DNA of 64,000 bases, from contig NZ_JBGFFE010000004.1 of the NCBI RefSeq assembly GCF_041224415.1, forward strand, positions 1 through 64,000, given 5' to 3'. The notes under the pieces are model-generated. The model was not told the origin of the DNA and searched no databases. It saw nothing but the letters and a program-made list of their open reading frames with translations. Shown in pieces: positions 16,646 to 25,771 of this stretch; positions within the stretch are counted from its first letter, which is position 1; each line of letters opens with the position of its first letter. This DNA is from Clostridium_B lapidicellarium. GTDB taxonomy: Bacteria > Bacillota > Clostridia > Clostridiales > Clostridiaceae. Position numbers and translations under genes: made by a program.

Positions 16646-18049
16646 TTACCCGTTATTCATAGTACTGTGTTTTCGCCCGTATATAAAATAGATAGAAAAT
16701 CCTATACCCAGCCAGATTACAAATACTATTTTAGTGAAAGTGGGTAGAGAAAAAACCAGTATTGAACAAAATACAACTGCAATTATGGGAGTAACCGGAA
16801 CTCCCGGACATTTAAACTTTCTTTCCAAATCAGGTCTTTTCTTTCTTAAAATAATTACAGACAGGGAAACTATTATAAATGCAATCAAAGTACCTATGTT
16901 AGTCATTTCTGCCAGCCTTCCAACTTGTAAAAATCCTGAAAGGACCATAGCTACAATTCCTATTAAGATTGTACTTTTTACCGGCGTACCGTATTTTGGG
17001 TTTATGTCTGAAAATATCTTCGGGAGAAGTCCGTCCCTGGAAAGCGAAAACAAAATACGGGTACCTCCGAAACACATAACCAGAAGCACTGAAGTGAGGC
17101 CGCAGAGAGCGCCGACTGAAACCAAGGCAGACCCCCAAGAAATGCCTATTTTCTGAAGTGCAAATGCTACCGGAGCTGCAGTATTTTTATAAACATAGTA
17201 TGGCAATACACCGGTTAAAATTCCCGAAACCAAAATATAAAGCAGGGTACATATGAGAAGTGAGCATATTATGCCAATTGGCAAATCCTTTTGAGGATTC
17301 TTGACCTCTTCTGCCGCAGTTGCTATTGCATCAAATCCAACATAGGCAAAAAATATTATTGCGGCTCCCTTAAATACTCCATTTACCCCATATGGGAAAA
17401 ACGGATGCCAATTAATCGGCTTTATATGTCCCGATGCAAGGACTATAAAGAGAATAACCACTCCAAGTTTTATTATCACCAAAACATCATTTAATTTAGC
17501 ACTCTGACTAACCCCTTTAATCAAGAATGCAATGATTATAGCCAATATAAATATGCAGGGTAAATTTATAATACCGCCATTTAATCCAAGTGGGTTGCTA
17601 AAAGCAGCCGGTATATTAATCCCTATTGCCTGAAGTATTTGGACCACGTAGGCAGACCAACCCACGGTAACCGTTGCTACCGTTACTGTATATTCAAGTA
17701 TCAGATCCCATCCTATAATCCATGCCCATATTTCTCCAAGACCTACATAACCATATGTATAGGCACTTCCCGCTACGGGCATCATTACAGATAATTCTGC
17801 ATAGCACAATGCAGCAAATGCACAGGTCATACCTGAAACAATAAATGAAAGTACTAATGCAGGTCCTGCATAATTTGCAGCTGCAACTCCAGTAAGTACG
17901 AAAATGCCTGTCCCTATAACTGCTCCAATTCCCATCATTGTCAATTCAAATGCACCTAAACTTTTCTTCAACCCTCCTTTTTCTGACTTGGAATTATTCA
18001 ATAATTCCTCTATGGATTTTGTCCTGAAAATCGAATTTGATTTTCCCAT
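16646..18049 (-). CDS. APC-superfamily (CAT-type) amino acid permease
   Basis: A 467-residue transporter with 12 or more membrane segments. The first helix carries the APC motif GIGAVIGTGIFVLTG, and MPVAGSAYTYGYVGLGEIWA is typical of the cationic amino acid transporter branch. It is closely related to the neighbour at 18354, with strong identity throughout, so the two arose by tandem duplication. A transcription terminator lies in its own leader (18075-18121), immediately before the ribosome site CTTTC/GAAAG, which implies regulated read-through. Substrate is a basic or neutral amino acid, not determined further. Confidence 0.9.
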   Translation of the reverse strand: MGKSNSIFRTKSIEELLNNSKSEKGGLKKSLGAFELTMMGIGAVIGTGIFVLTGVAAANYAGPALVLSFIVSGMTCAFAALCYAELSVMMPVAGSAYTYGYVGLGEIWAWIIGWDLILEYTVTVATVTVGWSAYVVQILQAIGINIPAAFSNPLGLNGGIINLPCIFILAIIIAFLIKGVSQSAKLNDVLVIIKLGVVILFIVLASGHIKPINWHPFFPYGVNGVFKGAAIIFFAYVGFDAIATAAEEVKNPQKDLPIGIICSLLICTLLYILVSGILTGVLPYYVYKNTAAPVAFALQKIGISWGSALVSVGALCGLTSVLLVMCFGGTRILFSLSRDGLLPKIFSDINPKYGTPVKSTILIGIVAMVLSGFLQVGRLAEMTNIGTLIAFIIVSLSVIILRKKRPDLERKFKCPGVPVTPIIAVVFCSILVFSLPTFTKIVFVIWLGIGFSIYFIYGRKHSTMNNG

Positions 18050-18074
18050 ACATGCTGTCTCCTTTCAATAAATG

Positions 18075-18121
18075 AAAAAAATTAAGAGTATGAAATTTAC
18101 ATAGAATTTACATACTCTTAA
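18075..18121 (-). terminator. Leader terminator (possible attenuator) of the 16646-18049 permease
   Basis: On the minus strand TTAAGAGTATG pairs with CATACTCTTAA over 11 bp and is followed by seven T. It ends about 20 bases before the permease start, after a leader of up to 175 bases that follows the previous gene's terminator. No T-box, lysine riboswitch or leader peptide was recognised. Confidence 0.6.
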
Positions 18122-18298
18122 TATAATAGCATAATAAAACTTATTATATCTATTAGTCACAATAATCATTATATTATAAAATATTCAACTTGTTTCATAT
18201 ACTGTATTTTCACAATATAATATTTCACATAATATATAAAAATATCTAAAAAATGAATAATTATGGTTGCAATAGTATAATTATAAGTCCATTAAAAA
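18122..18298. other. AT-rich leader/promoter region between the two permease genes
   Basis: With the flanking hairpins this makes a gap of about 300 bases (18050-18353). It is very AT-rich and should hold the promoter of the left permease. Several TATAAT-like hexamers occur but I cannot choose one. No coding sequence or recognised RNA is visible. Confidence 0.4.
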
Positions 18299-18337
18299 GA
18301 GGATTGCCCCCACAATCAAATTTACGCAGCAATCCTC
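18299..18337 (-). terminator. Terminator of the 18354-19787 permease
   Basis: GAGGATTGC and GCAATCCTC form a 9-bp stem; on the minus strand TTTTTAATGG follows. Confidence 0.8.
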
Positions 18338-18353
18338 CATATTATTCTATATA

Positions 18354-19787
18354 TTAATTTCCATCTGTCGGAGAAGGTGTTTCCTCTTCTTCCCCATTCA
18401 TTACACTGTGTCTTCTGCTGTAGGCGAAATAGATTACAAGCCCTATAGCAAGCCATATTACAAATACCTTCTTGGTAAACACAGGCAGATCCACCACCAG
18501 CCAGCAGCACAATATCATTGACATTATAGGAACAAAAGGCACCCACGGACATCTAAAAGGTCTTTTATATTCCGGTCTTCTCTTCCTTAAGACTATAACA
18601 GAGGCGGATACTATAATAAACGCAAACAACGTACCTATATTTGTAAGGGTAGCGAGTCTGTCCAAAGAAACAAATCCTGACAGCAGCATAACTATGATTC
18701 CAACGATTATAGTACTTTTTACAGGCGTACCATATTTAGGATGTACGTCTGAAAAAGCTTGAGGAAGCAGACCATCTCTGGACAGCGAGAACAATATACG
18801 TGTTGAACCATAGGACATAACCAGAAGTACAGAAGTAAGTCCACATATTGCGCCGACAGAAACTGCCGCCGAACCCCAGGTAATACCTATTTTCTGGAGG
18901 GCGAAGGCCACTGGAGCCGCAGTATTTTTATAAGTATAATACGGAAGTACTCCTGTCAACACTGCTGCAACAAATATATACAATACAGTACAGACAAGCA
19001 GTGAACCTATTATGCCTATAGGAAGGTCCTTTTGTGGATTCTTAACTTCTTCAGCTGCCGAAGAAACAGCATCAAAACCTATATAGGCAAAGAATACAAT
19101 TGCCGCACCTTTAAAAACTCCACTAACACCATACGGGAAGAACGGGTGCCAGTTAACCGGTTTAATGTGTGCTGCCCCCACAACTATGAACAGTATTACC
19201 ACACTTAATTTTATCACGACAAGTATATCGTTGAGTTTTGCAGTCTGGGTCATGCCCCTAATGAGGAAAAGCAGTATTACAAACAAGATCAATATACAAG
19301 GTAAATTTATCATTCCACCTTTTAGTCCTGGAGGGTTTATAATTGCTGCCGGCAATTTTCCCCCCGCCGATTCTATAAGCGCCACTATATAACCGGACCA
19401 TCCAACTGCCACCGCTGAAACCGCTACCATATACTCCATAAGCAAGTCCCAGCCTATCATCCAGGCCCATATTTCACCTAGGCCTACATAACCGAAGGTA
19501 TAGGCACTACCTGCCACAGGAATCATTGCAGCCAGCTCCGAGTAGCACAGTGCAGCAAAACAACATGTAACTCCAGAAAATATAAAAGATAATATTAGTG
19601 CTGGTCCTGCATAATTTGCAGCTGCAGTTCCTGTCAATACGAAAATGCCTGTCCCAACTATAGCACCTATCCCCAACATCATCAGTTCAAGAGGTCCCAA
19701 TACCTTTTTTAATGCCTTTTTTCCCCTCGTTTCAGCCAATAATTTATTTAGATCTCTCGTCCTAAATACAGAATTATTCGCAGCCAT
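18354..19787 (-). CDS. APC-superfamily (CAT-type) amino acid permease
   Basis: A 477-residue paralogue of the next gene. The first-helix motif GIGAIVGTGIFVLTG and MIPVAGSAYTFGYVGLGEI are near-identical to those of its neighbour. The C-terminal tail EEEETPSPTDGN is extra. A good AGGAG site precedes the ATG. Unlike its neighbour it has no terminator in its leader, so the two copies are probably expressed under different conditions. It has its own terminator and is monocistronic. Confidence 0.9.
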   Translation of the reverse strand: MAANNSVFRTRDLNKLLAETRGKKALKKVLGPLELMMLGIGAIVGTGIFVLTGTAAANYAGPALILSFIFSGVTCCFAALCYSELAAMIPVAGSAYTFGYVGLGEIWAWMIGWDLLMEYMVAVSAVAVGWSGYIVALIESAGGKLPAAIINPPGLKGGMINLPCILILFVILLFLIRGMTQTAKLNDILVVIKLSVVILFIVVGAAHIKPVNWHPFFPYGVSGVFKGAAIVFFAYIGFDAVSSAAEEVKNPQKDLPIGIIGSLLVCTVLYIFVAAVLTGVLPYYTYKNTAAPVAFALQKIGITWGSAAVSVGAICGLTSVLLVMSYGSTRILFSLSRDGLLPQAFSDVHPKYGTPVKSTIIVGIIVMLLSGFVSLDRLATLTNIGTLFAFIIVSASVIVLRKRRPEYKRPFRCPWVPFVPIMSMILCCWLVVDLPVFTKKVFVIWLAIGLVIYFAYSRRHSVMNGEEEETPSPTDGN

Positions 19788-20105
19788 ACATACACTCCTT
19801 TCAAAAACAATATTAATAAATTTTAAACTATTATAATTATAGCATAAATTTACTCACTAAAATTAATATATACAATTTTCAGAATATTAACGGTAAACTT
19901 TATTTTTTGATTTATAGCCCATATATATTGACATTTTGGGTTTTTATAAATAAAATTATTTTTAAAAAATATGACTATATCATTTTTATATATATTTTTT
20001 TAGCACTTCAGCAATATTTAAAATAAATATTGGTCATATATTTTAAATCAATATCAATTAACAATATTGAGAATATTTTTAATTTAGAATTAAATTAACC
20101 ATAAT
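19788..20105. other. AT-rich intergenic region
   Basis: About 320 bases, extremely AT-rich, between the permease start and the terminator at 20106. It must contain the permease promoter (a TATAAT lies near 19831-19840 on the minus strand). No gene, riboswitch or repeat was seen. Confidence 0.4.
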
Positions 20106-20151
20106 AAACAGCTCAGGAATAAAAGCATAGTTTTTAAGTCCCGAGCTGTTT
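20106..20151 (-). terminator. Terminator of the 20154-22228 pair
   Basis: AAACAGCTC and GAGCTGTTT enclose a 28-base loop containing a further AGG/CCC pairing. It lies immediately after the stop codon at 20154. Confidence 0.7.
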
Positions 20152-20153
20152 TC

Positions 20154-21200
20154 CTAAAATAAGCTGTTCACGACCTTATTTCCATCCCGGCTTATAACTC
20201 CATATTCATATATAGATAACAATTTACCATTGTACTTTGTCACCCTGCCCGTAGTCAATTCTTTAACCTCGCCTGAGCTGGGGTTATCCACATATATTTT
20301 TCCGTCTCTCGCAACATATATACTGTTCTTATTCACATACTGCGGAAGAGTATACACTTTTTTGCCGCCGGCTTTAAGGTTTGTGACAAAAATCTTGTCA
20401 ATTTTATTATTCTCACCGTTTCCTATGTAAATATTATTGTCCTCATCTGTATTCAGAAGATAATGCATGGCATTTTCACCAGTTGCTATTATACCTCCCC
20501 TTCCAGTTCTAATTCTATTCGAAGTTCTGTCTTCATATATGAGTTCATCACCGTTAGTACCATTTACAGCCCCTATATTGCCGAGCTTGCACTTTATAAA
20601 ATCCACCAAATTCATTCTTATCATTACATCAATTCTGTATATTCTGCTGTCTATATAATTGTTTCCACAGCTCATCACATATGCAACATTACTTGCACCT
20701 GAAAATGCAACGTCTTTAACTTCATAGGAGTCGTCCGGAAGCAATATTGAAAGTTCCTGATTCTTTTCCAAATTCTTTAGAGGATAGATTTCATCACGTT
20801 TTGCATCATATGATTCAAATTTTAGATTGCTTGAATTTCCTCCCGTACTCGTTTTCTCAGCTATAAATATAGTGTCAGTATCAAGATTCCAGGTATAATA
20901 GGAGAGCTCATTTTCAAGATTGACCTCTTTTACATCATTTTTGACAGTGTCAACCACCTGCAGTGCCATGCCATCATAATAGGATATGTAATTCCCGCTG
21001 TTGGATACCTTAATTTGTTCGGCATCTTCCGGTATTTTTACTTTTATTTTGTGTTCGGCCTGAGTCGAAGAAGTATCCACTTTTTTTATGCTGAAGTTGG
21101 TATTTCCATTAAAATAAAACTGATTCAGGCATAAAAGGCCTACTAATTCTATAACTATAGGTATAAGAGTCCACTTAATTATTCTCTTAAAGTTTTTCAT
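20154..21200 (-). CDS. Hypothetical membrane-anchored extracellular protein
   Basis: A protein of about 348 residues. I place the start at ATG 21200 (protein beginning MKNFKRIIKWTLIPIVIE), preceded by GGAGAG; an upstream ATG at 21263 lies inside the neighbouring gene. One N-terminal membrane segment is followed by an all-beta-looking extracellular region with repeated motifs such as NNIYIGNG and GKIYVDNPSSGEV, reminiscent of a beta-propeller. No enzyme motif is visible. It starts 15 bases after the phosphodiester glycosidase-like gene, so the two form an operon and probably act together at the cell surface. Confidence 0.65.
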   Translation of the reverse strand: MKNFKRIIKWTLIPIVIELVGLLCLNQFYFNGNTNFSIKKVDTSSTQAEHKIKVKIPEDAEQIKVSNSGNYISYYDGMALQVVDTVKNDVKEVNLENELSYYTWNLDTDTIFIAEKTSTGGNSSNLKFESYDAKRDEIYPLKNLEKNQELSILLPDDSYEVKDVAFSGASNVAYVMSCGNNYIDSRIYRIDVMIRMNLVDFIKCKLGNIGAVNGTNGDELIYEDRTSNRIRTGRGGIIATGENAMHYLLNTDEDNNIYIGNGENNKIDKIFVTNLKAGGKKVYTLPQYVNKNSIYVARDGKIYVDNPSSGEVKELTTGRVTKYNGKLLSIYEYGVISRDGNKVVNSLF

Positions 21201-21214
21201 AAATCCACTCTCCT

Positions 21215-22228
21215 CTAGGGTTTTACGTATATAGCTGTAGCTACGGTTCTCTCTCCATTCCAATCACTGGGATTATTTATGACCTCTCCGTTTAGATACA
21301 TGGTGGCAGAAGATCCTCCATCTAGATTACTTGCATTTACAACTCCCTGCTGGAGAAGTATATTTTGTACATCCTTTAATGAAGCACCCATCTTGAACCC
21401 TTTTCTACCGTCTATAACCAGCATAACTACAGTTCCATCCGCTTTTTGTCCTATAGCAGTTCTAGGATTCAATCCTTCATTTTGTACTGCCACAGTTTTT
21501 CCATTTATTATTAAAGAATTTCTAAAGGAAATGGCTTCTACTACACCCTGGGAAAATAATTCATTTATAGTATGATCTCCTACTATGAGCCTTCCATTTG
21601 AAGTAAAGGCTGTTACATTTATATTTTCATTTGGACCCACATCGCTGTATACAAGTTTTCCACCTGATATCACAATTCCTTCAGGATAAGCCCCTGTTCC
21701 TACCCAGAGTTTTCCACTGCTGGTCCTGTCTGAAAATCCTCCTCCATTTATAGCAGCCACCGCACCATTTCGTTTTGCTATTTCACTGGTTCTTTCCCCT
21801 ACTTCCCTGAGTTTGCTTGTATACCCTATGCGTATTCTCCTAGGATCATCTATTTCCAGTATATAACCATTGAATTTTGAAGTATCTATATCATATCTCT
21901 TTATGTTTTTATCACCAGCATGGCTTATGTTGACTTCATTGGGGTTTTCACTTTCAGCACTGGTAGTCTGACCATTTTTTTCCTCCTGAAGTATTTGGTT
22001 TATTTTGTCCTTTGACAAAAATAAAGTGGCTATATACTGATGAGTAAAAGTTGCCATAGCCGTTCCAACTATCTGATTTCTAACATTTTTAAAAGGTCCA
22101 TAAAATACAAGCAAGGGAGTGGTAATCACAACCACTACAAGCTCATAGATTATAAATAGAAAAAACGTCTTAAAAGGAGATTTTTTTTTCTTCTTTTTTC
22201 TCATTCTCCTCTTTCCTACATCACTCAT
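21215..22228 (-). CDS. Phosphodiester glycosidase (NAGPA-domain) family protein
   Basis: A 337-residue membrane-anchored protein. The N-terminus is very basic (KRRMRKKKKKKS), then comes one membrane segment (about 19-44), then an extracellular NAGPA domain from about residue 110. Conserved parts are AINGGGFSDRTSSG, NPRTAIGQKADGTVVMLVID and the DGGSSATMYLNG signature near the end. The family includes the human uncovering enzyme that removes GlcNAc from phosphodiesters, and bacterial members are thought to act on wall or capsule glycopolymers. The partner is the beta-rich protein downstream. GGAGG precedes the ATG. Confidence 0.85.
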   Translation of the reverse strand: MSDVGKRRMRKKKKKKSPFKTFFLFIIYELVVVVITTPLLVFYGPFKNVRNQIVGTAMATFTHQYIATLFLSKDKINQILQEEKNGQTTSAESENPNEVNISHAGDKNIKRYDIDTSKFNGYILEIDDPRRIRIGYTSKLREVGERTSEIAKRNGAVAAINGGGFSDRTSSGKLWVGTGAYPEGIVISGGKLVYSDVGPNENINVTAFTSNGRLIVGDHTINELFSQGVVEAISFRNSLIINGKTVAVQNEGLNPRTAIGQKADGTVVMLVIDGRKGFKMGASLKDVQNILLQQGVVNASNLDGGSSATMYLNGEVINNPSDWNGERTVATAIYVKP

Positions 22229-22294
22229 ATTAAAATAACCTCCATAAAATAAACACTATTTTATATTTTACTATTATCTTAAAATTATTTCCAC

Positions 22295-22320
22295 TTTACA
22301 ATTCACAATTTACAATTAAC
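22295..22320. repeat. 26-base repeat, right copy at 29418 (flanks the pur operon)
   Basis: TTTACAATTCACAATTTACA followed by ATTAAC. It matches the 26 bases at 29418-29443 at 24 positions in the same orientation. Sequences of this type are dispersed in many clostridial genomes. Confidence 0.55.
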
Positions 22321-22322
22321 GA

Positions 22323-22350
22323 GGGGTTTTCGGATAAAACCGAAAACCCC
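22323..22350 (-). terminator. Terminator of the purine operon
   Basis: GGGGTTTTCGG and CCGAAAACCCC form an 11-bp stem downstream of purD. The T run after it on the minus strand is weak (CTCGTTAATTG), so termination may be partial. Confidence 0.65.
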
Positions 22351-22368
22351 TGAGATTTGATATTTGAA

Positions 22369-23610
22369 TTATTTCCCTATATCCTTTCTAAAATACATTC
22401 CCTTAAAATTTACTTTTTTCAAGTTTTCATAGGCATATTTAACAGCAGATTTCAAATTGCCGCCAGTTCCATAGGTAGACAATACCCTTCCGCCGGAGGT
22501 TTTAAAAACTCCATCTTCCCCCTTGACACCTGCCGCGAAAATATTATTTTCCCTTTTAAAACCGCTTATCTCAAATCCTGTCTCATATTTTGCAGGGTAT
22601 CCTTTGGAAGCCGCTACTACACAGCAGCAGGCACCTTTTTCCCACTCAAGGTTAAAATCCGAAAGTTTTCCTGAAAGGGAAGCTTGAATAAGATCTACAA
22701 AATCACTTTTCATAAGGGGGAGAACTGCCTGTGTTTCAGGATCCCCCATCCTTACATTGTATTCCAGAAGATAGACACCCTTTTTAGTTATCATAAGTCC
22801 GAAAAAAATTATGCCTTTGTAATCTAAAATTTCCTGCTGTATTCCCATCAGAGTCGGAAGCATTATATTTTCTTTAAAATCTTGCAAGACCTCCCTGCTG
22901 CAATAGGGATTCGGTGCTATCGCCCCCATGCCCCCGGTATTTGGGCCTATGCCCCCATCATAAATTTGCTTATGATCTTTTGAGGATATAAAGGGAATAA
23001 TAGTATTTCCATCCGTTACAGCCAGTATTGAGGCTTCAACCCCTTGGAGAAATTCTTCAACAATTACTTTTTTGCCTGCACCTTTGAATACGTCTTTTAT
23101 CATGGAGTCATTAAGTGCGGATTCCGCTTCACCATGATTCTTACATATTGTAACGCCTTTTCCGGCCGCCAGCCCGTCTGCCTTTACAACTACGGGGTAG
23201 CTGCAAGTTTCAACATACTTTAAAGCATTGTCTATATTGTCAAAAGCAGCATATTCTGCAGTTCTGATGCCGTACTTTTTCATAAAATTCTTGGAATAAA
23301 TCTTACTTCCCTCCAGCATTGCAGCTTTAGAAGAGGGTCCAAATATATCAAGACCACTGCCTCTGAATTTGTCCACAATTCCTTCTACAAGCGGATTTTC
23401 CGGACCTACTACAGTTAGATCTACTTTTTCTCTCAATGCAAAATCCATAAGGGAACATATATCCGTTATGTTCACATTACTGCATTTATCTTCTATTTCT
23501 ATACCGCCATTTCCCGGGGCACAAAATATTTTATCCACCTCAGGGCTCTGTGCCATCTTCCAGCAAATGGCATGTTCTCTTCCGCCGGATCCCACCACAA
23601 GTACCTTCAT
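22369..23610 (-). CDS. purD: Phosphoribosylamine-glycine ligase
   Basis: GAR synthetase, 413 residues, joins glycine to phosphoribosylamine with ATP (step 2 of purine synthesis). The N-terminal VLVVGSGGREHAICWK is diagnostic; the ATP-grasp domain follows with KADGLAAGKGV, GPNTGGMGA and the metal-binding RMGDPETQ. Length is normal. It is last in the seven-gene operon, followed by a terminator. Confidence 0.96.
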   Translation of the reverse strand: MKVLVVGSGGREHAICWKMAQSPEVDKIFCAPGNGGIEIEDKCSNVNITDICSLMDFALREKVDLTVVGPENPLVEGIVDKFRGSGLDIFGPSSKAAMLEGSKIYSKNFMKKYGIRTAEYAAFDNIDNALKYVETCSYPVVVKADGLAAGKGVTICKNHGEAESALNDSMIKDVFKGAGKKVIVEEFLQGVEASILAVTDGNTIIPFISSKDHKQIYDGGIGPNTGGMGAIAPNPYCSREVLQDFKENIMLPTLMGIQQEILDYKGIIFFGLMITKKGVYLLEYNVRMGDPETQAVLPLMKSDFVDLIQASLSGKLSDFNLEWEKGACCCVVAASKGYPAKYETGFEISGFKRENNIFAAGVKGEDGVFKTSGGRVLSTYGTGGNLKSAVKYAYENLKKVNFKGMYFRKDIGK

Positions 23611-23636
23611 TTCATAAATACCCCCTTTATTTTAAG

Positions 23637-25136
23637 TTAATGCTTAAAATGTCTTATTCCCGTAAACACCATAGATACTCCATTTTCATTGCATGCCTTT
23701 ATGGAGTCCGCATCCCTTATGGAGCCGCCAGGCTGAATTATGGCCTTTATTCCATGTTTAGCAGCTTCCTTTACCACATCGTCAAATGGGAAGAAAGCAT
23801 CAGATGCAAGTACTGTGCCATCCTTTGCCCTGTCAAGCGCCTGACAAGCGGGCCATATCCTGTTTACCTGCCCACATCCAATTCCCTTAGCCATAAAATC
23901 TTTAACCACTACGATTGCATTGGACTTTGCGTATTTACAAACTTTCATCCCAAATATTAAATTGTCCATTTCCTCTTTTGAAGGGCTTTTTTCAGTTACA
24001 ACCTTCATTTTATCCGCAAGTTTCGTGTCAGCCGACTGTACGAGTACCCCTCCGTCCAATTTTGCTATTTCATATCCATTCGTGGGTTTGGCTTCACATT
24101 TTATTATTCTGAGGTTCTTTTTCTTCTTAAGCGTTTCAACAGCTTCTTTATCAAAATCGGGAGCTATAACTATTTCCACAAAAATTTTTACTATTTCCTC
24201 TGCAGTACTCACATCCAATTTTCTATTAAAAGCTATAATTCCTCCAAATATGGAAGTGGGATCGCATTCATAAGCCCTCACATAGGCCTCGTGGAGATCC
24301 CTGCCAATTGCCGCACCGCAGGGAGTATTGTGTTTTACTGCAACACAGCATATTTCCTCAAATTCATTTACCGCTTTCCATGCCATATCCATATCTCTCA
24401 TATTGTTGTAGGAAAGCCTCTTTCCGTTTAACTGCTCAAAATCTTTCATGGGAGCTTTTCCCACAGTTTCAGTATAATATGCCGCACTCTGGTGAGGATT
24501 TTCCCCATACCTCAGATTCTGGGATTTTTTATAAGACAGGCTCAGGTACTCAGGATATTCTTCGTCCAGCAGGAAATTACTTATTGCGCCATCATAGGCG
24601 GACATGAGGTTAAATACCTTTCCTGCCAGCTTTTTCTTAAGCTCATATTTTACATTCCCTGATGATTTTATCTCCTCAATTACCGGAGAATAATCCTTAA
24701 CATCCGTAACTACTACCACATCTTTAAAATTCTTGGCTGCCGCCCTTATCATGGCCGGCCCGCCTATATCTATAAACTCTATTTTTTCATCAAAGCTTAT
24801 ATCTTCACATACTTTATCAAAAAAAGGATACAAATTTACAACAACCATATCTATGGGGAGTATGTTTTTGCTTTTTATTGTATCCATGTGCTCTTTATTA
24901 TCCCTTTTGGCAAGTATTCCTGCGTGTATTGCCGGGTGCAGGGTTTTAACCCTGCCATCCAGTATCTCATCAAATCCTGTAACTTCTGACACTTCCGTAA
25001 CCCTTATGCCATTGTCCAAAAGGTATTTATACGTCCCGCCCGTAGATATTATTTCGACTCCCCTGCCTGCCAAAAACTGCGCCAATTCAAGCAAACCCTG
25101 TTTATTATAGACACTTATAAGTGCACGATTTATCAT
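23637..25136 (-). CDS. purH: Bifunctional AICAR formyltransferase/IMP cyclohydrolase
   Basis: A 499-residue enzyme for the last two steps to IMP. The N-terminal cyclohydrolase (1 to about 190) starts RALISVYNKQGLLELA and has ISTGGTYKYL. The C-terminal transformylase includes LRYGENPHQSAAYY, the catalytic KHNTPCGAA and the terminal RHFKH. Length is slightly below the usual 510-530. It lies between purN and purD with short gaps. Confidence 0.96.
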   Translation of the reverse strand: MINRALISVYNKQGLLELAQFLAGRGVEIISTGGTYKYLLDNGIRVTEVSEVTGFDEILDGRVKTLHPAIHAGILAKRDNKEHMDTIKSKNILPIDMVVVNLYPFFDKVCEDISFDEKIEFIDIGGPAMIRAAAKNFKDVVVVTDVKDYSPVIEEIKSSGNVKYELKKKLAGKVFNLMSAYDGAISNFLLDEEYPEYLSLSYKKSQNLRYGENPHQSAAYYTETVGKAPMKDFEQLNGKRLSYNNMRDMDMAWKAVNEFEEICCVAVKHNTPCGAAIGRDLHEAYVRAYECDPTSIFGGIIAFNRKLDVSTAEEIVKIFVEIVIAPDFDKEAVETLKKKKNLRIIKCEAKPTNGYEIAKLDGGVLVQSADTKLADKMKVVTEKSPSKEEMDNLIFGMKVCKYAKSNAIVVVKDFMAKGIGCGQVNRIWPACQALDRAKDGTVLASDAFFPFDDVVKEAAKHGIKAIIQPGGSIRDADSIKACNENGVSMVFTGIRHFKH

Positions 25137-25156
25137 AATCGACCCTCCAATTATTC

Positions 25157-25771
25157 TTATTTGCCAATTTTAACTCTTCCCTGTATTACCGACACTTTAT
25201 TTTGAGAAACAAGTTTAATGACCCTGGGAAGCGCCCTATGTTCCTCTTTCAATATTCTTTTTTGAAGATCCCCGGCGGTATCTTCAAAATATACAGGTAC
25301 TGCTTTTTGAAAAATTATAGGTCCGCTGTCAGTACCTGAATCGATAAAATGTACTGTACATCCCGATACCTTCACACCTTTTTTAACTGCAGATTCATGT
25401 ACTTTAATGCCATACATGCCGTCTCCACAAAATGATGGTATCAGAGAAGGATGTATATTTATTATTTTATTTTTAAATTCTGAGATAAGTTTCCCCTGCA
25501 ATATGGAAAGCCATCCTGCACATACTATCAAATCCACTTTTCCATGCAGCAATTTCAATATTTCATCCGATAGGCCGGCTCCATAAACCTTACTATCCAA
25601 TACTTTATTTTCAATACCATGTTTTTTAGCCCTTTCAATGGCATGTATACCAGGACGATCCGATATAAGCATCTCAATACTGCAGTTTTCAAGGTATCCG
25701 CTTTCCACACCGTCTATTATGGATTGAAAATCCGTTCCACCGCCAGAGGCCAAAACTGCTATTTTAAACAT
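25157..25771 (-). CDS. purN: Phosphoribosylglycinamide formyltransferase
   Basis: A 204-residue folate-dependent GAR transformylase (step 3). It opens with IAVLASGGGTDFQSIID and carries the catalytic INIHPSLIPSFCG and SGCTVHFIDSGTDSGPII motifs, with the catalytic Asn and His in NIHPS and the Asp in DSGTD. The start overlaps the end of purM by 13 bases, so translation is coupled. Confidence 0.95.
   Translation of the reverse strand: MFKIAVLASGGGTDFQSIIDGVESGYLENCSIEMLISDRPGIHAIERAKKHGIENKVLDSKVYGAGLSDEILKLLHGKVDLIVCAGWLSILQGKLISEFKNKIINIHPSLIPSFCGDGMYGIKVHESAVKKGVKVSGCTVHFIDSGTDSGPIIFQKAVPVYFEDTAGDLQKRILKEEHRALPRVIKLVSQNKVSVIQGRVKIGK

Noticed and set aside
19788..20105. T-box or lysine riboswitch upstream of the right permease
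   Set aside because: No AGGGTGG T-box core, specifier hairpin or terminator is visible in this AT-rich stretch.
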